A stretch of 64,000 bases of DNA from assembly GCA_947166125.1 (NCBI GenBank), contig CAMVCW010000003.1, positions 62,001 to 126,000 on the forward strand, in the 5' to 3' direction. The stretch comes from an uncultured Candidatus Saccharibacteria bacterium (GTDB taxonomy: Bacteria; Patescibacteriota; Saccharimonadia; Saccharimonadales; Saccharimonadaceae). The position numbers were made by a program, and so were the translations under genes. The notes below the pieces were generated by a model. The model saw nothing but the letters and a program-made list of their open reading frames with translations. It was not told the origin of the DNA and did no database searches. Shown piece by piece: positions 1-7,590 of the stretch; the stretch's first letter is position 1, and each line of letters opens with the position of its first letter.

Positions 1-530
1 ACAATCACGCAGCCATCTTCGCCATGTGCTTCTTCACAAGCTTCTTTACTATCAAAAGTTTCTGGTTCGGTTTTAGTCTCAGAAACAAGCACGGCTTCCC
101 CGGTAGTTTCTGCACCGTTTGTTGCCTCTTCACCAGCAAAGACGGTCTCACTCTCCACCGCGCGATTACTCATCTCATCACTAGGCACTTCGCCATCTTG
201 CACCATCCTGGGTGCCGGCGTATTTTCACCGGTCACTTCATCGCCCACCGCAGGCTCAAAACTTTCACCTTCCGGCAAAGCCGTCTCGTTCGGCTTAGCT
301 GGCGCCTCGCCATTTAGCTCTGCTGGACCACCAGCCGGCATTTCACCTTCCCACTCGCCTGGCCCAACTTCTACACTAGCCGCATCCTCTTCTGAAGGTG
401 CCGCCATGTACTTGGCTTTTGGCAACACATGTGACAAAATACCAAGCAAAATGATTAAAATCATAATAATCGAATATGCTGACAGCATTGCACGACTGCG
501 TTTTTTGCTCCGATTTTTCTTTCTAAACAT
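1..530 (-). CDS. YfcC/ArcD-like permease, N-terminal part (runs off the window)
   Basis: Partial gene, cut by the window edge; 176 codons are visible from the ATG at 528-530. The protein opens with a basic stretch and a hydrophobic helix (SAYSIIMILIILLGILSHVLP) that matches the first helix of the YfcC-type family, which includes arginine/ornithine antiporters. After about residue 40 comes a 130-residue low-complexity acidic segment rich in Glu, Pro and Gly, ending in a Cys-containing stretch. I know of no such insert in ordinary family members. SD AAGGA precedes the ATG. It lies 60 bp downstream of arcA on the same strand, so arginine uptake coupled to ornithine export is the likely job. The rest of the transporter lies outside the window, so the family call is an inference. 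Confidence 0.6.
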   Translation of the reverse strand, partial: MFRKKNRSKKRSRAMLSAYSIIMILIILLGILSHVLPKAKYMAAPSEEDAASVEVGPGEWEGEMPAGGPAELNGEAPAKPNETALPEGESFEPAVGDEVTGENTPAPRMVQDGEVPSDEMSNRAVESETVFAGEEATNGAETTGEAVLVSETKTEPETFDSKEACEEAHGEDGCVI

Positions 531-590
531 TTTCGTTCCTTATTAAGTTAATATTATTCCCACCAAAATAGCCTATTATTAATTTCCTCG

Positions 591-1820
591 CTAATCCTCC
601 TCTCTGACGAGTGCCATCGCCATACAATGCGAGCCACCACGCCCGCGCGATAATTCTGAACTCGGAATTTCAATTACTTTTACGCCATGTTTTTTCAAAG
701 TTTGGTTCGTCACATAGTTTCTATCATATGCAATTACCACGCCCGGTCGCACACAAAGTAAGTTCACACCATCGCTCCATTGCTCGCGTTCTGCATCGAT
801 TCGCTTACCATTGCCACATTTAATTAATTCCACTTTGTTCAAGTGTAGATACTTCTCTAATACCTTTTGCAAACTTTGATGAATTTCTACAATCTCAATC
901 TCGCCACCCCGCCCAGCACTAATTTCATAAATTGTAGAAATATCCATGATCGCATCTTGTACCGCAAACTTATCTACGTCTACTTGTGTCATCACGGTAT
1001 CTAGATGCATGAAAGAACGCTCATCTGGAATATCTATTGCTAACACATATTTAAATTCATTTTTCTTGTCTTTAAATAATCTACGCGCAAAGTCCGCAAT
1101 CGCATCTGGTTCGGTGCGTTGCGAAATACCAATTGCCACTACCTCTTTAGATAGTACCTGAATATCGCCACCTTCAATACAATACGGCTCTTCGCGATCA
1201 TAATATAATTTAGTATCTTCATAAAATGGGTGATATTGATATACGTATTCCATAAAGATAGATTCACGCGTCCTAGTCACCGACCACATTTTGTGCAGTG
1301 TCGCACCATATCCCACTGTAGCCATTGGGTCACGTTGGAAATATAAATTCGGAATTGGATCAATAATCATCCTACCAGTATCGCGCGTTGCATAAAACCC
1401 AGATACTTTGCCTAGTTTCTTCAATTCTGAAATATCAATTCCGGCAATACATTTGCGAATCATCTCTTTGGTATCTTTGATCGCATTTAAAAAGTCAAAA
1501 CAATGTTTTGCTACTTTTGGCGAAGTTACGCCAGCCTCGGCAATAAACTGCTCCAAAAACTTTTTCCGCACTGTGCGGCCACCCGCTTCCAAAGCTTCAG
1601 CTGCGAGATCCACCAAATACACCACTTCTACACCTTCCGCACGCAAAGCATTGGCATAAGCATCATGTTCTTGCTGCGCAATTTTTAAGTATGGGATATC
1701 GTCAAACAACAATCTTTCCAAGGTATTCGGAGTCAAATTCAAAAACTCCTCGCCTGGCCTATGCATCAACACTTTTTTCAAAGGTTTGATTTCGCTAAAA
1801 TTAGCAATTGAACTTTTCAC
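591..1820 (-). CDS. arcA: arginine deiminase
   Basis: 409 aa, normal family length. Hydrolyses L-arginine to citrulline and ammonia in the cytoplasm, the first step of the arginine deiminase pathway. Visible family motifs: FQRDPM around residue 162, EGGDI around 216, MHLDTVMT around 271 and the C-terminal GRGGSHCMAMALVRE, whose Cys (about 399) is the catalytic nucleophile. The start is GTG at 1820, directly after the argF stop codon, with GGAGGAAAAA as ribosome site. It is therefore translated from the argF-arcA-permease mRNA. Nothing looks truncated or degraded. Confidence 0.97.
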   Translation of the reverse strand: MKSSIANFSEIKPLKKVLMHRPGEEFLNLTPNTLERLLFDDIPYLKIAQQEHDAYANALRAEGVEVVYLVDLAAEALEAGGRTVRKKFLEQFIAEAGVTSPKVAKHCFDFLNAIKDTKEMIRKCIAGIDISELKKLGKVSGFYATRDTGRMIIDPIPNLYFQRDPMATVGYGATLHKMWSVTRTRESIFMEYVYQYHPFYEDTKLYYDREEPYCIEGGDIQVLSKEVVAIGISQRTEPDAIADFARRLFKDKKNEFKYVLAIDIPDERSFMHLDTVMTQVDVDKFAVQDAIMDISTIYEISAGRGGEIEIVEIHQSLQKVLEKYLHLNKVELIKCGNGKRIDAEREQWSDGVNLLCVRPGVVIAYDRNYVTNQTLKKHGVKVIEIPSSELSRGRGGSHCMAMALVREED

Positions 1821-2822
1821 TTATTTTTCCTCCTTTTTATATAGCGTTAAGAACATTACTGCTTTAATTGTATGCATACGATTTTCTGCTTCGTCAAATA
1901 CTATCGATCTTTCCGATTCAAATACTTCGTTAGTTACTTCCATTTCTGTCAAACCAAATTTCTCGTTCATTTCCTTACCCACTTTAGTATTTAAATCATG
2001 AAAAGATGGCAAACAGTGTAAAAACACCGTAGTCGGTTTAGCCCGATTCATCATTTCCATATTCACCTGGTACGGCCGTAATAAATTAATCCTCTCGCCC
2101 CATTTTTCTTTATCTTCGCCCATAGATACCCATACATCTGTATAGATAGCATCTGCCTTACCGTCTAGTTCGGCAATATTATTGGTCACCGTAATCGTGC
2201 AGCCATTTTTCTCAGCTATTGGTAGGCACTCCGCCAACACCCCATCAGACGGCTTCAAGCTTTCTGGCCCACAAGCGATAAAATTCACTCCCATCTTAGC
2301 GCTCATTGCCATCAATGAATTCGCCACATTATTATGCGTGTCTCCCACAAATGCCAAAGTTAATCCTTTTAGTCTACCAAAATGTTCTTCCAAAGTCATA
2401 AAATCTGCCAAAGCTTGCGTTGGGTGCCACTCGGTAGTAAGTCCGTTCCATACCGGCACATCTGCATATTTTGCCAAATCATTGACAATATCTTGCCCGA
2501 ACCCACGGTATTCTATTCCATCATACAACCGCGCCAATACCCGCGCCGTATCCGCAATAGATTCTTTATGTCCCATTTGCGAACCAGTTGGATCCAAATA
2601 TGTTACCCCCATTCCCAAGTCATATCCTGCAACTTCAAACGAACACCTAGTCCGCGTGGAAGTTTTTTCAAAAACTATCGCAATATTTTTATTTGGAAAA
2701 ATTTTGTGTGCCCGCCCCGCTCTTTTTAGTTCTTTAAATTTTTTTGCTGTAGCTAGCATATAACGAAGTTCATCTTCGCTAAAGTCTAGAATTCTTAAGA
2801 AATCTCTCCCAAAAAAATCCAT
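1821..2822 (-). CDS. argF: ornithine carbamoyltransferase (catabolic)
   Basis: 333 aa, usual length. In this context it phosphorolyses citrulline to ornithine and carbamoyl phosphate, step two of arginine fermentation (also called arcB). Motifs: carbamoyl-phosphate loop STRTR near residue 57, HPTQALAD near 134 and HCLPSFHD near 271. It is the first gene of the minus-strand operon; its stop abuts the arcA GTG. The leader carries a TATAAT-like box and AGGGTGA before the ATG, so this operon is led rather than leaderless. No anabolic arginine genes are nearby, which favours the catabolic role. Confidence 0.95.
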   Translation of the reverse strand: MDFFGRDFLRILDFSEDELRYMLATAKKFKELKRAGRAHKIFPNKNIAIVFEKTSTRTRCSFEVAGYDLGMGVTYLDPTGSQMGHKESIADTARVLARLYDGIEYRGFGQDIVNDLAKYADVPVWNGLTTEWHPTQALADFMTLEEHFGRLKGLTLAFVGDTHNNVANSLMAMSAKMGVNFIACGPESLKPSDGVLAECLPIAEKNGCTITVTNNIAELDGKADAIYTDVWVSMGEDKEKWGERINLLRPYQVNMEMMNRAKPTTVFLHCLPSFHDLNTKVGKEMNEKFGLTEMEVTNEVFESERSIVFDEAENRMHTIKAVMFLTLYKKEEK

Positions 2823-2886
2823 TTTTTCACCCTTTTTACTTACTATATATTATATATTAAGTTTATTTTAAGCACAAGCAATAAAA

Positions 2887-2895
2887 TGCTATAAT
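2887..2895 (+). promoter_or_regulatory. leaderless promoter of arcC
   Basis: Extended -10 element TGC-TATAAT; the hexamer ends six bases before the arcC ATG. Confidence 0.75.
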
Positions 2896-2901
2896 AACTA
2901 T

Positions 2902-3843
2902 ATGAAAAAACGTATTGTCTTAGCACTTGGCGGCAACGCCCTCCAAAAAAATGGCGAAGCTACTGCCGAAGCTCAAAAAAAAGTCGCCATCGAAGTTGGT
3001 GAAGTTGTCGCAAAATTAGCTAGCAAATATGAAATTATCGTTGCTCACGGCAATGGCCCACAAGTTGGCAATATCTTAATCCACGAAGAACAAGCTTCTA
3101 CCGAAAAAGCTCCGGCCATGCCACTAGAAACTGCTGTAGCCATGAGTCAAGGCCAAATTGGTTATTGGCTTACCCAAGCCATCAATAATGCTTTTGCCAA
3201 AAATGGCAAAAAAGCCAAAGTCGCCACCATTATTTCCCAAATAGTAGTAGACCGCGACGATCCGGCTTTCAAAAATCCTACCAAGCCCATCGGTCAATTC
3301 TACAATGAAAAACAGGCTAAAGCCTTGGCCAAAGTTACCGGTTGGACAGTCAAAGAAGATGCTGGCCGTGGCTGGCGTCGCGTAGTAGCTAGTCCTAAAC
3401 CTATCGATATCGTAGAAAAACGCACGATCCTAGAACTCGTCAAAGACGGCATTATTGTAATCGCCGCTGGCGGCGGTGGTATTCCAGTTACTCGCACTAA
3501 AGTCCTCAAGAGATTAAAAGGCGTAGACGCTGTCATAGACAAAGATTACGCCGCCGAAAAGCTTGCCGAAGAGACTAGAGCCGACATCTTTGTTTCCGTC
3601 ACCGCCGTACCTAATGTTTTTATTAATTACGGCACACCGGGGCAAACCGCTCTCCACAAAGTCACCATCAAAGAATTAGAAAATTACCGCAGACACAATC
3701 AATTTAAAGCCGGCTCTATGCTCCCCAAAGTAGAAGCCGCCATGAAATTTGCTAGCAAAAAAGATCGCACCGGCATCATCACCGACATAGAACACCTAAG
3801 CGAAGCTTTGCAAGGCAAAGCCGGCACAATAGTTAAAAAATAA
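2902..3843 (+). CDS. arcC: carbamate kinase
   Basis: 313 aa. Transfers phosphate from carbamoyl phosphate to ADP, making the ATP of the arginine deiminase pathway. Motifs: ALGGNALQ at residues 8-15, HGNGPQVGN near 49-57 and AAGGGGIPV near 190. It is divergent from argF with a 79-bp gap. TGC-TATAAT lies at 2887-2895 with six bases before the ATG, so transcription probably starts at the A of the start codon. No Shine-Dalgarno site is present. It is separated from the argF-arcA mRNA, so its expression can be set independently. Confidence 0.97.
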   Translation: MKKRIVLALGGNALQKNGEATAEAQKKVAIEVGEVVAKLASKYEIIVAHGNGPQVGNILIHEEQASTEKAPAMPLETAVAMSQGQIGYWLTQAINNAFAKNGKKAKVATIISQIVVDRDDPAFKNPTKPIGQFYNEKQAKALAKVTGWTVKEDAGRGWRRVVASPKPIDIVEKRTILELVKDGIIVIAAGGGGIPVTRTKVLKRLKGVDAVIDKDYAAEKLAEETRADIFVSVTAVPNVFINYGTPGQTALHKVTIKELENYRRHNQFKAGSMLPKVEAAMKFASKKDRTGIITDIEHLSEALQGKAGTIVKK

Positions 3844-3847
3844 TTTA

Positions 3848-4035
3848 GAATTAATTATTGAAATCTATTTTTTAGAATTATTGAACAAGCCTGAGAAATT
3901 TTTTCTAAATTTTAGAAAAATCGACGCGCGAGACCCCCATCCGGCGTGAGACGCGCGATTTTTCGTGTAGAAATTTAGGAAAAATCTTCCCAGCGCGACG
4001 TGAAACCAATTCTAAACAAATAGATTCAAAATTAC
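3848..4035. repeat. 188-bp imperfect palindrome between arcC and pgi
   Basis: The whole convergent gap reads as one long inverted repeat. The outer arms at about 3848-3876 and 4006-4035 share TAATT..ATCTATTT..TTAGAATT read from either end. The inner arms at 3890-3930 and 3951-3985 share AAAAATCG..CGCG. The arms run up to both stop codons. It can act as a bidirectional terminator, but it is far longer than needed for one. No second copy was seen in the window. Confidence 0.7.
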
Positions 4036-5162
4036 TTTTCCAATAATTTACGCAACTCTAGCTTATATTTCTCCACTCCTGGCTGGTCAAACGGATTCAC
4101 ACCAATCAACTTCGCACTCACCGCACAGGTTAATTCAAAGAAATAAACCAATTCCCCGAACCCTTTCTCATCAAACGAAGGCACACTAATATTTAGTACT
4201 GGTATTCCACCTTCTGTATGCGCTATCCTTACCGCCGCCACAATCTTCGCATTCAAATCATCCGTCGGATAATCGATAATTGTTTCAAACAAATTTCTTC
4301 GCCCATCTTGAATATATTGCCCCAAAGAATGCAAATCCGTAGAATAAATCAGCGAATCCGGCAAAATTCCCCGTTTTTCCTTCCCTTCACTTTCGCCAAA
4401 CAATTGTTTTAGCCATTCATTAAAATATACCGTAGCTGGCTCAAAACTAGCAAACATCTCCGTATCATAGCCCTTGCTATCCAAAGTATAACGCATATAG
4501 GCGTAGTTCAAGGCTGGCTCTACTGCTGTTTCCACGGCCTCCGCCGCACCTTCCAGTAGCTTAGAAATATCCACCCCCGCCACCGCCATAGGTAACAGCC
4601 CCACTGCAGTCAGTACCGAATATCTCCCCCCGATATTATCCGGTACCACAAATCTTGTATAGCCATTTTCTACCGCTTCATCGTGCAGTGCTCCCTGCTT
4701 CGCATCCGTCGTAGCATATATCCGCGTCATCGCTTCTTCCGCGCCATATTTTTCAATTAATTTCTTTTTAAACGCCTCAAACGCTATTGCCGGCTCCAAA
4801 GTTGTACCAGATTTCGAAATCACATTAATAGAAAAATCATGGTCCCCTACTTTTTCTAGCGCCCATTCTAGCTCGCGTTTACTTAGCGAATTACCTGCGT
4901 AAATAATCTTGGTTTCAGATTTTGGCCTAAGCGCCTCTATCACCGCCCTGTGCCCCAGATACGATCCACCAATTCCAATACATACCAAATATTCACTTTC
5001 TTCATTAATCTTTGCCGCCGCCTCTTTTATCCTGGCAAACTCCCCCATATCATATTTTTTTGGAAGCTCCATCCATCCGCCCATCGCATCTTTCTTAATT
5101 TCCGCCAAAATCCTCTGCGCCTGCGCCTTGTCTACTTCTGCGTTGAAATTAACTTTTATCAT
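4032..5162 (-). CDS. pgi: glucose-6-phosphate isomerase, short form
   Basis: 376 aa against roughly 450-550 in most bacteria. Interconverts glucose 6-phosphate and fructose 6-phosphate in glycolysis. Signature stretches: IGIGGSYLGHRA near residue 63, SKSGTTLEP near 116 and DNIGGRYSVLTAVGLLP near 174. The shortening is spread along the protein, so it looks like a compact ortholog, not a broken gene. The promoter TGA-TATAAT is at 5185-5193 and a ribosome site GGAGGTAGA lies right before the ATG, so this gene has a short leader of about 17 nt. Confidence 0.93.
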   Translation of the reverse strand: MIKVNFNAEVDKAQAQRILAEIKKDAMGGWMELPKKYDMGEFARIKEAAAKINEESEYLVCIGIGGSYLGHRAVIEALRPKSETKIIYAGNSLSKRELEWALEKVGDHDFSINVISKSGTTLEPAIAFEAFKKKLIEKYGAEEAMTRIYATTDAKQGALHDEAVENGYTRFVVPDNIGGRYSVLTAVGLLPMAVAGVDISKLLEGAAEAVETAVEPALNYAYMRYTLDSKGYDTEMFASFEPATVYFNEWLKQLFGESEGKEKRGILPDSLIYSTDLHSLGQYIQDGRRNLFETIIDYPTDDLNAKIVAAVRIAHTEGGIPVLNISVPSFDEKGFGELVYFFELTCAVSAKLIGVNPFDQPGVEKYKLELRKLLEK

Positions 5163-5184
5163 TCTACCTCCAATTTATACCGAA

Positions 5185-5193
5185 ATTATATCA
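5185..5193 (-). promoter_or_regulatory. pgi promoter (-10)
   Basis: Extended -10 TGA-TATAAT followed by a short leader containing GGAGGTAGA immediately upstream of the pgi ATG. Confidence 0.7.
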
Positions 5194-5271
5194 CGCCTTG
5201 CACCACTTACAAAAATATGGTAATATATTCTCACTAAATACTGCTAGTACATTTATAAAGGAGGGGTAGAA

Positions 5272-5535
5272 ATGCATTACAGCGCATCCGTCAAATTAAA
5301 ACCAGGTAGCCAGCCTTTGCGCGCTTTCTTGCGCCAAAACAAGTTTACTATCTATCGTATAAACTTCGCCGGCATATCTGCAGACGACAATGTAGACGAC
5401 CCAAACAATATCCCGCATCATTATAAGGGATTTTACAACGGCGACGAGCCGTTATCGCAAGCAGTAGTCGAGAGGCTGAACGAAGAATTCGCCAAAGGGT
5501 TAGTGTTAAAATACCAAATCACCAAAACCCAATAA
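5272..5535 (+). CDS. small protein of unknown function, strong ribosome site
   Basis: 87 aa, not recognised. No signal peptide or membrane segment is visible; it looks like a small soluble protein with charged and aromatic residues throughout. It has one of the best Shine-Dalgarno sites in the window (AAAGGAGGGG, 5257-5266) and a -10 like TGG-TAATAT (5218-5226), followed by a clear terminator at 5564. The unit is therefore a complete single-gene transcript. Base use is a little more GC-rich than in the neighbours. The combination of a strong ribosome site and single-gene unit is shared with the gene at 25367. Confidence 0.75.
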   Translation: MHYSASVKLKPGSQPLRAFLRQNKFTIYRINFAGISADDNVDDPNNIPHHYKGFYNGDEPLSQAVVERLNEEFAKGLVLKYQITKTQ

Positions 5536-5563
5536 TGTTCTAAGCCTTCGCCCACCTCGCCCG

Positions 5564-5592
5564 CCCCGAGCATTTCGCTCGGGGCACTTTTA
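5564..5592 (+). terminator. intrinsic terminator
   Basis: CCCCGAGC / GCTCGGGG stem with loop ATTTC, followed by CACTTTTA; closes the 5272 transcript. Confidence 0.85.
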
Positions 5593-5601
5593 TGTTATAA
5601 T
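5593..5601 (+). promoter_or_regulatory. tRNA-Leu promoter
   Basis: Extended -10 TGT-TATAAT ending eight bases before the mature 5' end of tRNA-Leu, so little or no 5' trimming may be needed. Most other tRNAs here are arranged the same way. Confidence 0.7.
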
Positions 5602-5609
5602 CACTCTAG

Positions 5610-5696
5610 GCCCGCGTGGCGAAATTGGTAGACGCGCTAGCTTCAGGTGCTAGTGCCTTCACCGGTGTAAGAGTTCGAGTCTCTTCGCGGGCACCA
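5610..5696 (+). tRNA. tRNA-Leu (CAG)
   Basis: Class II tRNA with acceptor GCCCGCG/CGCGGGC, anticodon loop TTCAGGT (CAG), long variable arm, T-loop GTTCGAG, and an encoded CCA end. Confidence 0.96.
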
Positions 5697-5714
5697 TAGA
5701 ATATTGTAAGATAG

Positions 5715-5743
5715 TTGACAAATTAACATAAGTATGATACAAT
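5715..5743 (+). promoter_or_regulatory. promoter of mini RNA 1
   Basis: TTGACA at 5715-5720, 17-bp spacer ending in TGA, then TACAAT at 5738-5743. The spacer (AATTAACATAAGTATGA) closely matches the spacers at 32885 and 38456. Confidence 0.75.
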
Positions 5744-5749
5744 AGCAGT

Positions 5750-5796
5750 ATAGCCTAGTTATGCTAGGAATTAGCGGTTTTGCCGCTCTTTTTTTA
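5750..5796 (+). ncRNA. mini RNA 1 (about 47 nt)
   Basis: Predicted transcript with a small hairpin CCTAG/CTAGG followed by a terminator hairpin AGCGG-TTTTG-CCGCT and a T tract. No ORF. A near copy with the same layout lies at 32920. Its T tract runs into the -35 of the following leader promoter, so the two promoters are in tandem. Function unknown. Confidence 0.6.
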
Positions 5797-5826
5797 TTGT
5801 CAATAAAATTATTTTTATGCTACAAT
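5797..5826 (+). promoter_or_regulatory. promoter of FISUMP leader A
   Basis: TTGTCA at 5797-5802 and TGC-TACAAT at 5818-5826. The same element, with a nearly identical spacer, precedes leader B. Confidence 0.75.
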
Positions 5827-5830
5827 AAAG

Positions 5831-6016
5831 GTGCAACAGTTTAACGTTTAATATATACCAACGTATTTTATTTACTTGGTAAAGCAAAGGTAAGATTGGC
5901 ACCGTAAGGTAGTCAAGTGCCTTTGTGTATCAAGTTGGTATCAAAGCGTTAGACTGTTGCACCCCTTGCGGTGCCATTTTTGTTAATCCCCATTAATATA
6001 GTGGCACCACATGGGG
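5831..6016 (+). ncRNA. structured leader RNA, copy A
   Basis: Long stem P1 pairs 5831-5846 with 5947-5962 (16 positions, one wobble). Inner stems pair 5855-5862 with 5934-5941 and 5885-5890 with 5920-5925. The apical loop holds GGCACCGTAAGG (5898-5909), complementary to CCTTGCGGTGCC (5964-5975) just beyond P1: a predicted pseudoknot followed by ATTTTT. A further hairpin CCCCAT/ATGGGG (5988-5993/6011-6016) exposes a second GGCACC at 6003 that could compete for the same partner. Copies B and C keep this architecture with different stem sequences. No known riboswitch class was recognised. Confidence 0.75.
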
Positions 6017-6051
6017 AAGTAGTAATCATATATATAAGTGAGGTAAAGAAG

Positions 6052-7563
6052 ATGGGCCACAAAGTAAAACAATCTTTAATAAATAGTAGAATAGATTTCT
6101 CCTACTATGCTTTCCGTAATGTATTATTGGTTTCTATCCCTCTTCTTGTAGTTTGTACTCTTATTCTTGGTCTTAGTGTTTCTCGCTCATCTGCACGTGT
6201 ATCATCTAGTGATAGTTTAGCTATTTCTGTTCCTTCTTCTTGTACTTTATCTAGTTCTGTAGATGAAACTCATAGTGCTAGTATTATCAATGGTACTTAT
6301 AGATCTAATATAGGAACCACTACACTATCTACCTTCTGTAATGATAAGAATGGTTATAGTGTCTATGCTATTGGTGATAGTTTAAATAGTGAAGGTAATA
6401 ATACATTGGTTGGTAGTAATGGTAGTAATATAAGTAGTGGCACGGCTACTTCAGGTGATACATCTAACTGGGCTATGAAATTATCCCTAAAAGCAGGCGA
6501 TACTTCTACTACTCCACCTAGTATTATAGATCCATTTACTAATTATTCCACAGTCCCTACGTATTGGACTAGAGTAGCTACTATACCAGCTAGTACTACT
6601 GATATGGAGAAAGGTTCTAGCTTTACTACTACTTATGCTACATACATCTCTCCTACTCAAGCAGCAGGCACATATTTAGGACAAGTAAAGTATTTATTAA
6701 CACATCCTTCAGCAGCCACACCTGCCAGTGCTTATATTATGCAGGAAGTAGCAGAGTGGGAAGATGTTTTACCTAATCCCGGTGATAGTGTACAGGCTAT
6801 AGATATTAGAGATGGTAAACAATATTGGGTTACCAAGTTGGCAGACGGACATATTTGGATGACGCAGAACTTGGATTTTGATATAGAAGCTAATACTGTG
6901 CTTAATTCCCAAACTACAGACCTAAATGTAGCTTACGACTCTGATACTGGAAATTATCGTGAATATCTAGATGGATATACAAAAAGTAATGGAATAATAT
7001 ATTGGAAGCCAGCTAGTAGTGCTACTACCATAGATTTTACCGGTATCACCGTTTCTGGTTGGCAGAATAGCAATACTACACCATATACTGCCAATAAAAC
7101 AGATAGTACAGAAACAGGCCATAATTCACTAGGTAATTACTATAACTGGACTGCAGCTATAGCTTCTAATAACTCTTCTTCATTAACACAAAATACATTA
7201 AGTGATATATCTAAGAATCCTAAGAACTCTATCTGTCCTAAAGGATGGAGACTTCCTACTGTATCTAACCAATCTGAAGCATTACCCGGTTCTACTAATG
7301 AGTTTGCTAGATTAAACTATTTATATAATAATAATTCATCTACCGATGGTCTAAAATTAATGTCTGCACCAATTCATTTTACCCTTCCTGGATACACATG
7401 GAATGACGGTTATCACACTAACAGAAGTGGATACTATCAATCCAGCACTACTCAAAATGCCGAAAGAGCTTATCGCCTAAGAATATCAACTACGTCCGTA
7501 GACAATTTGCTTAATGACCACGCTAACGGTTTTTCTATCCGCTGTATTGCAAGACAATTTTGA
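6052..7563 (+). CDS. FISUMP-domain surface protein 1
   Basis: 503 aa from the ATG at 6052; an upstream in-frame ATG (5971) lies inside the structured leader and is not credible. GAGG at 6041 and the shared N-terminus (AFRNVLLVSIP, compare AFRNALFMSIP in the 33225 gene) support this start. It has an N-terminal signal/anchor helix, a Ser/Thr-rich middle, then a Fibrobacter-succinogenes-major-paralogous (FISUMP) domain: WMTQNLDF, YYNWTAAIASNN, ICPKGWRLP and the final GFSIRCIARQF. This C-type-lectin-like fold suggests ligand binding at the cell surface. Codons are rich in AGT, ACT and AAT, unlike the neighbours. Confidence 0.88.
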   Translation: MGHKVKQSLINSRIDFSYYAFRNVLLVSIPLLVVCTLILGLSVSRSSARVSSSDSLAISVPSSCTLSSSVDETHSASIINGTYRSNIGTTTLSTFCNDKNGYSVYAIGDSLNSEGNNTLVGSNGSNISSGTATSGDTSNWAMKLSLKAGDTSTTPPSIIDPFTNYSTVPTYWTRVATIPASTTDMEKGSSFTTTYATYISPTQAAGTYLGQVKYLLTHPSAATPASAYIMQEVAEWEDVLPNPGDSVQAIDIRDGKQYWVTKLADGHIWMTQNLDFDIEANTVLNSQTTDLNVAYDSDTGNYREYLDGYTKSNGIIYWKPASSATTIDFTGITVSGWQNSNTTPYTANKTDSTETGHNSLGNYYNWTAAIASNNSSSLTQNTLSDISKNPKNSICPKGWRLPTVSNQSEALPGSTNEFARLNYLYNNNSSTDGLKLMSAPIHFTLPGYTWNDGYHTNRSGYYQSSTTQNAERAYRLRISTTSVDNLLNDHANGFSIRCIARQF

Positions 7564-7565
7564 TA

Positions 7566-7579
7566 GGTGGCCGGCCACC
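7566..7579. repeat. perfect 14-bp GC palindrome after the FISUMP 1 stop
   Basis: GGTGGCCGGCCACC begins two bases after the stop codon, with no loop and no T tract. It could form a cruciform or be a protein-binding site; it is not a standard terminator. Confidence 0.6.
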
Positions 7580-7590
7580 CAAGTTTACTA

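Noticed and set aside
2182-2763. 193-aa ORF opposite argF
   Set aside because: Antisense shadow; argF has all its motifs and an operon context.
3916-3963. Treating only the CGCGCG hairpin as a simple arcC terminator
   Set aside because: The pairing continues outward to both stop codons, so the full 188-bp palindrome is the better description.
5831-5975. Reading the FISUMP leaders as DGR template repeats
   Set aside because: They share no sequence with the variable 3' ends of the FISUMP genes, and no reverse transcriptase is nearby.
5971-6051. Upstream ATG extension of FISUMP gene 1
   Set aside because: Lies within the structured leader; the shared N-terminus and ribosome site support the ATG at 6052.
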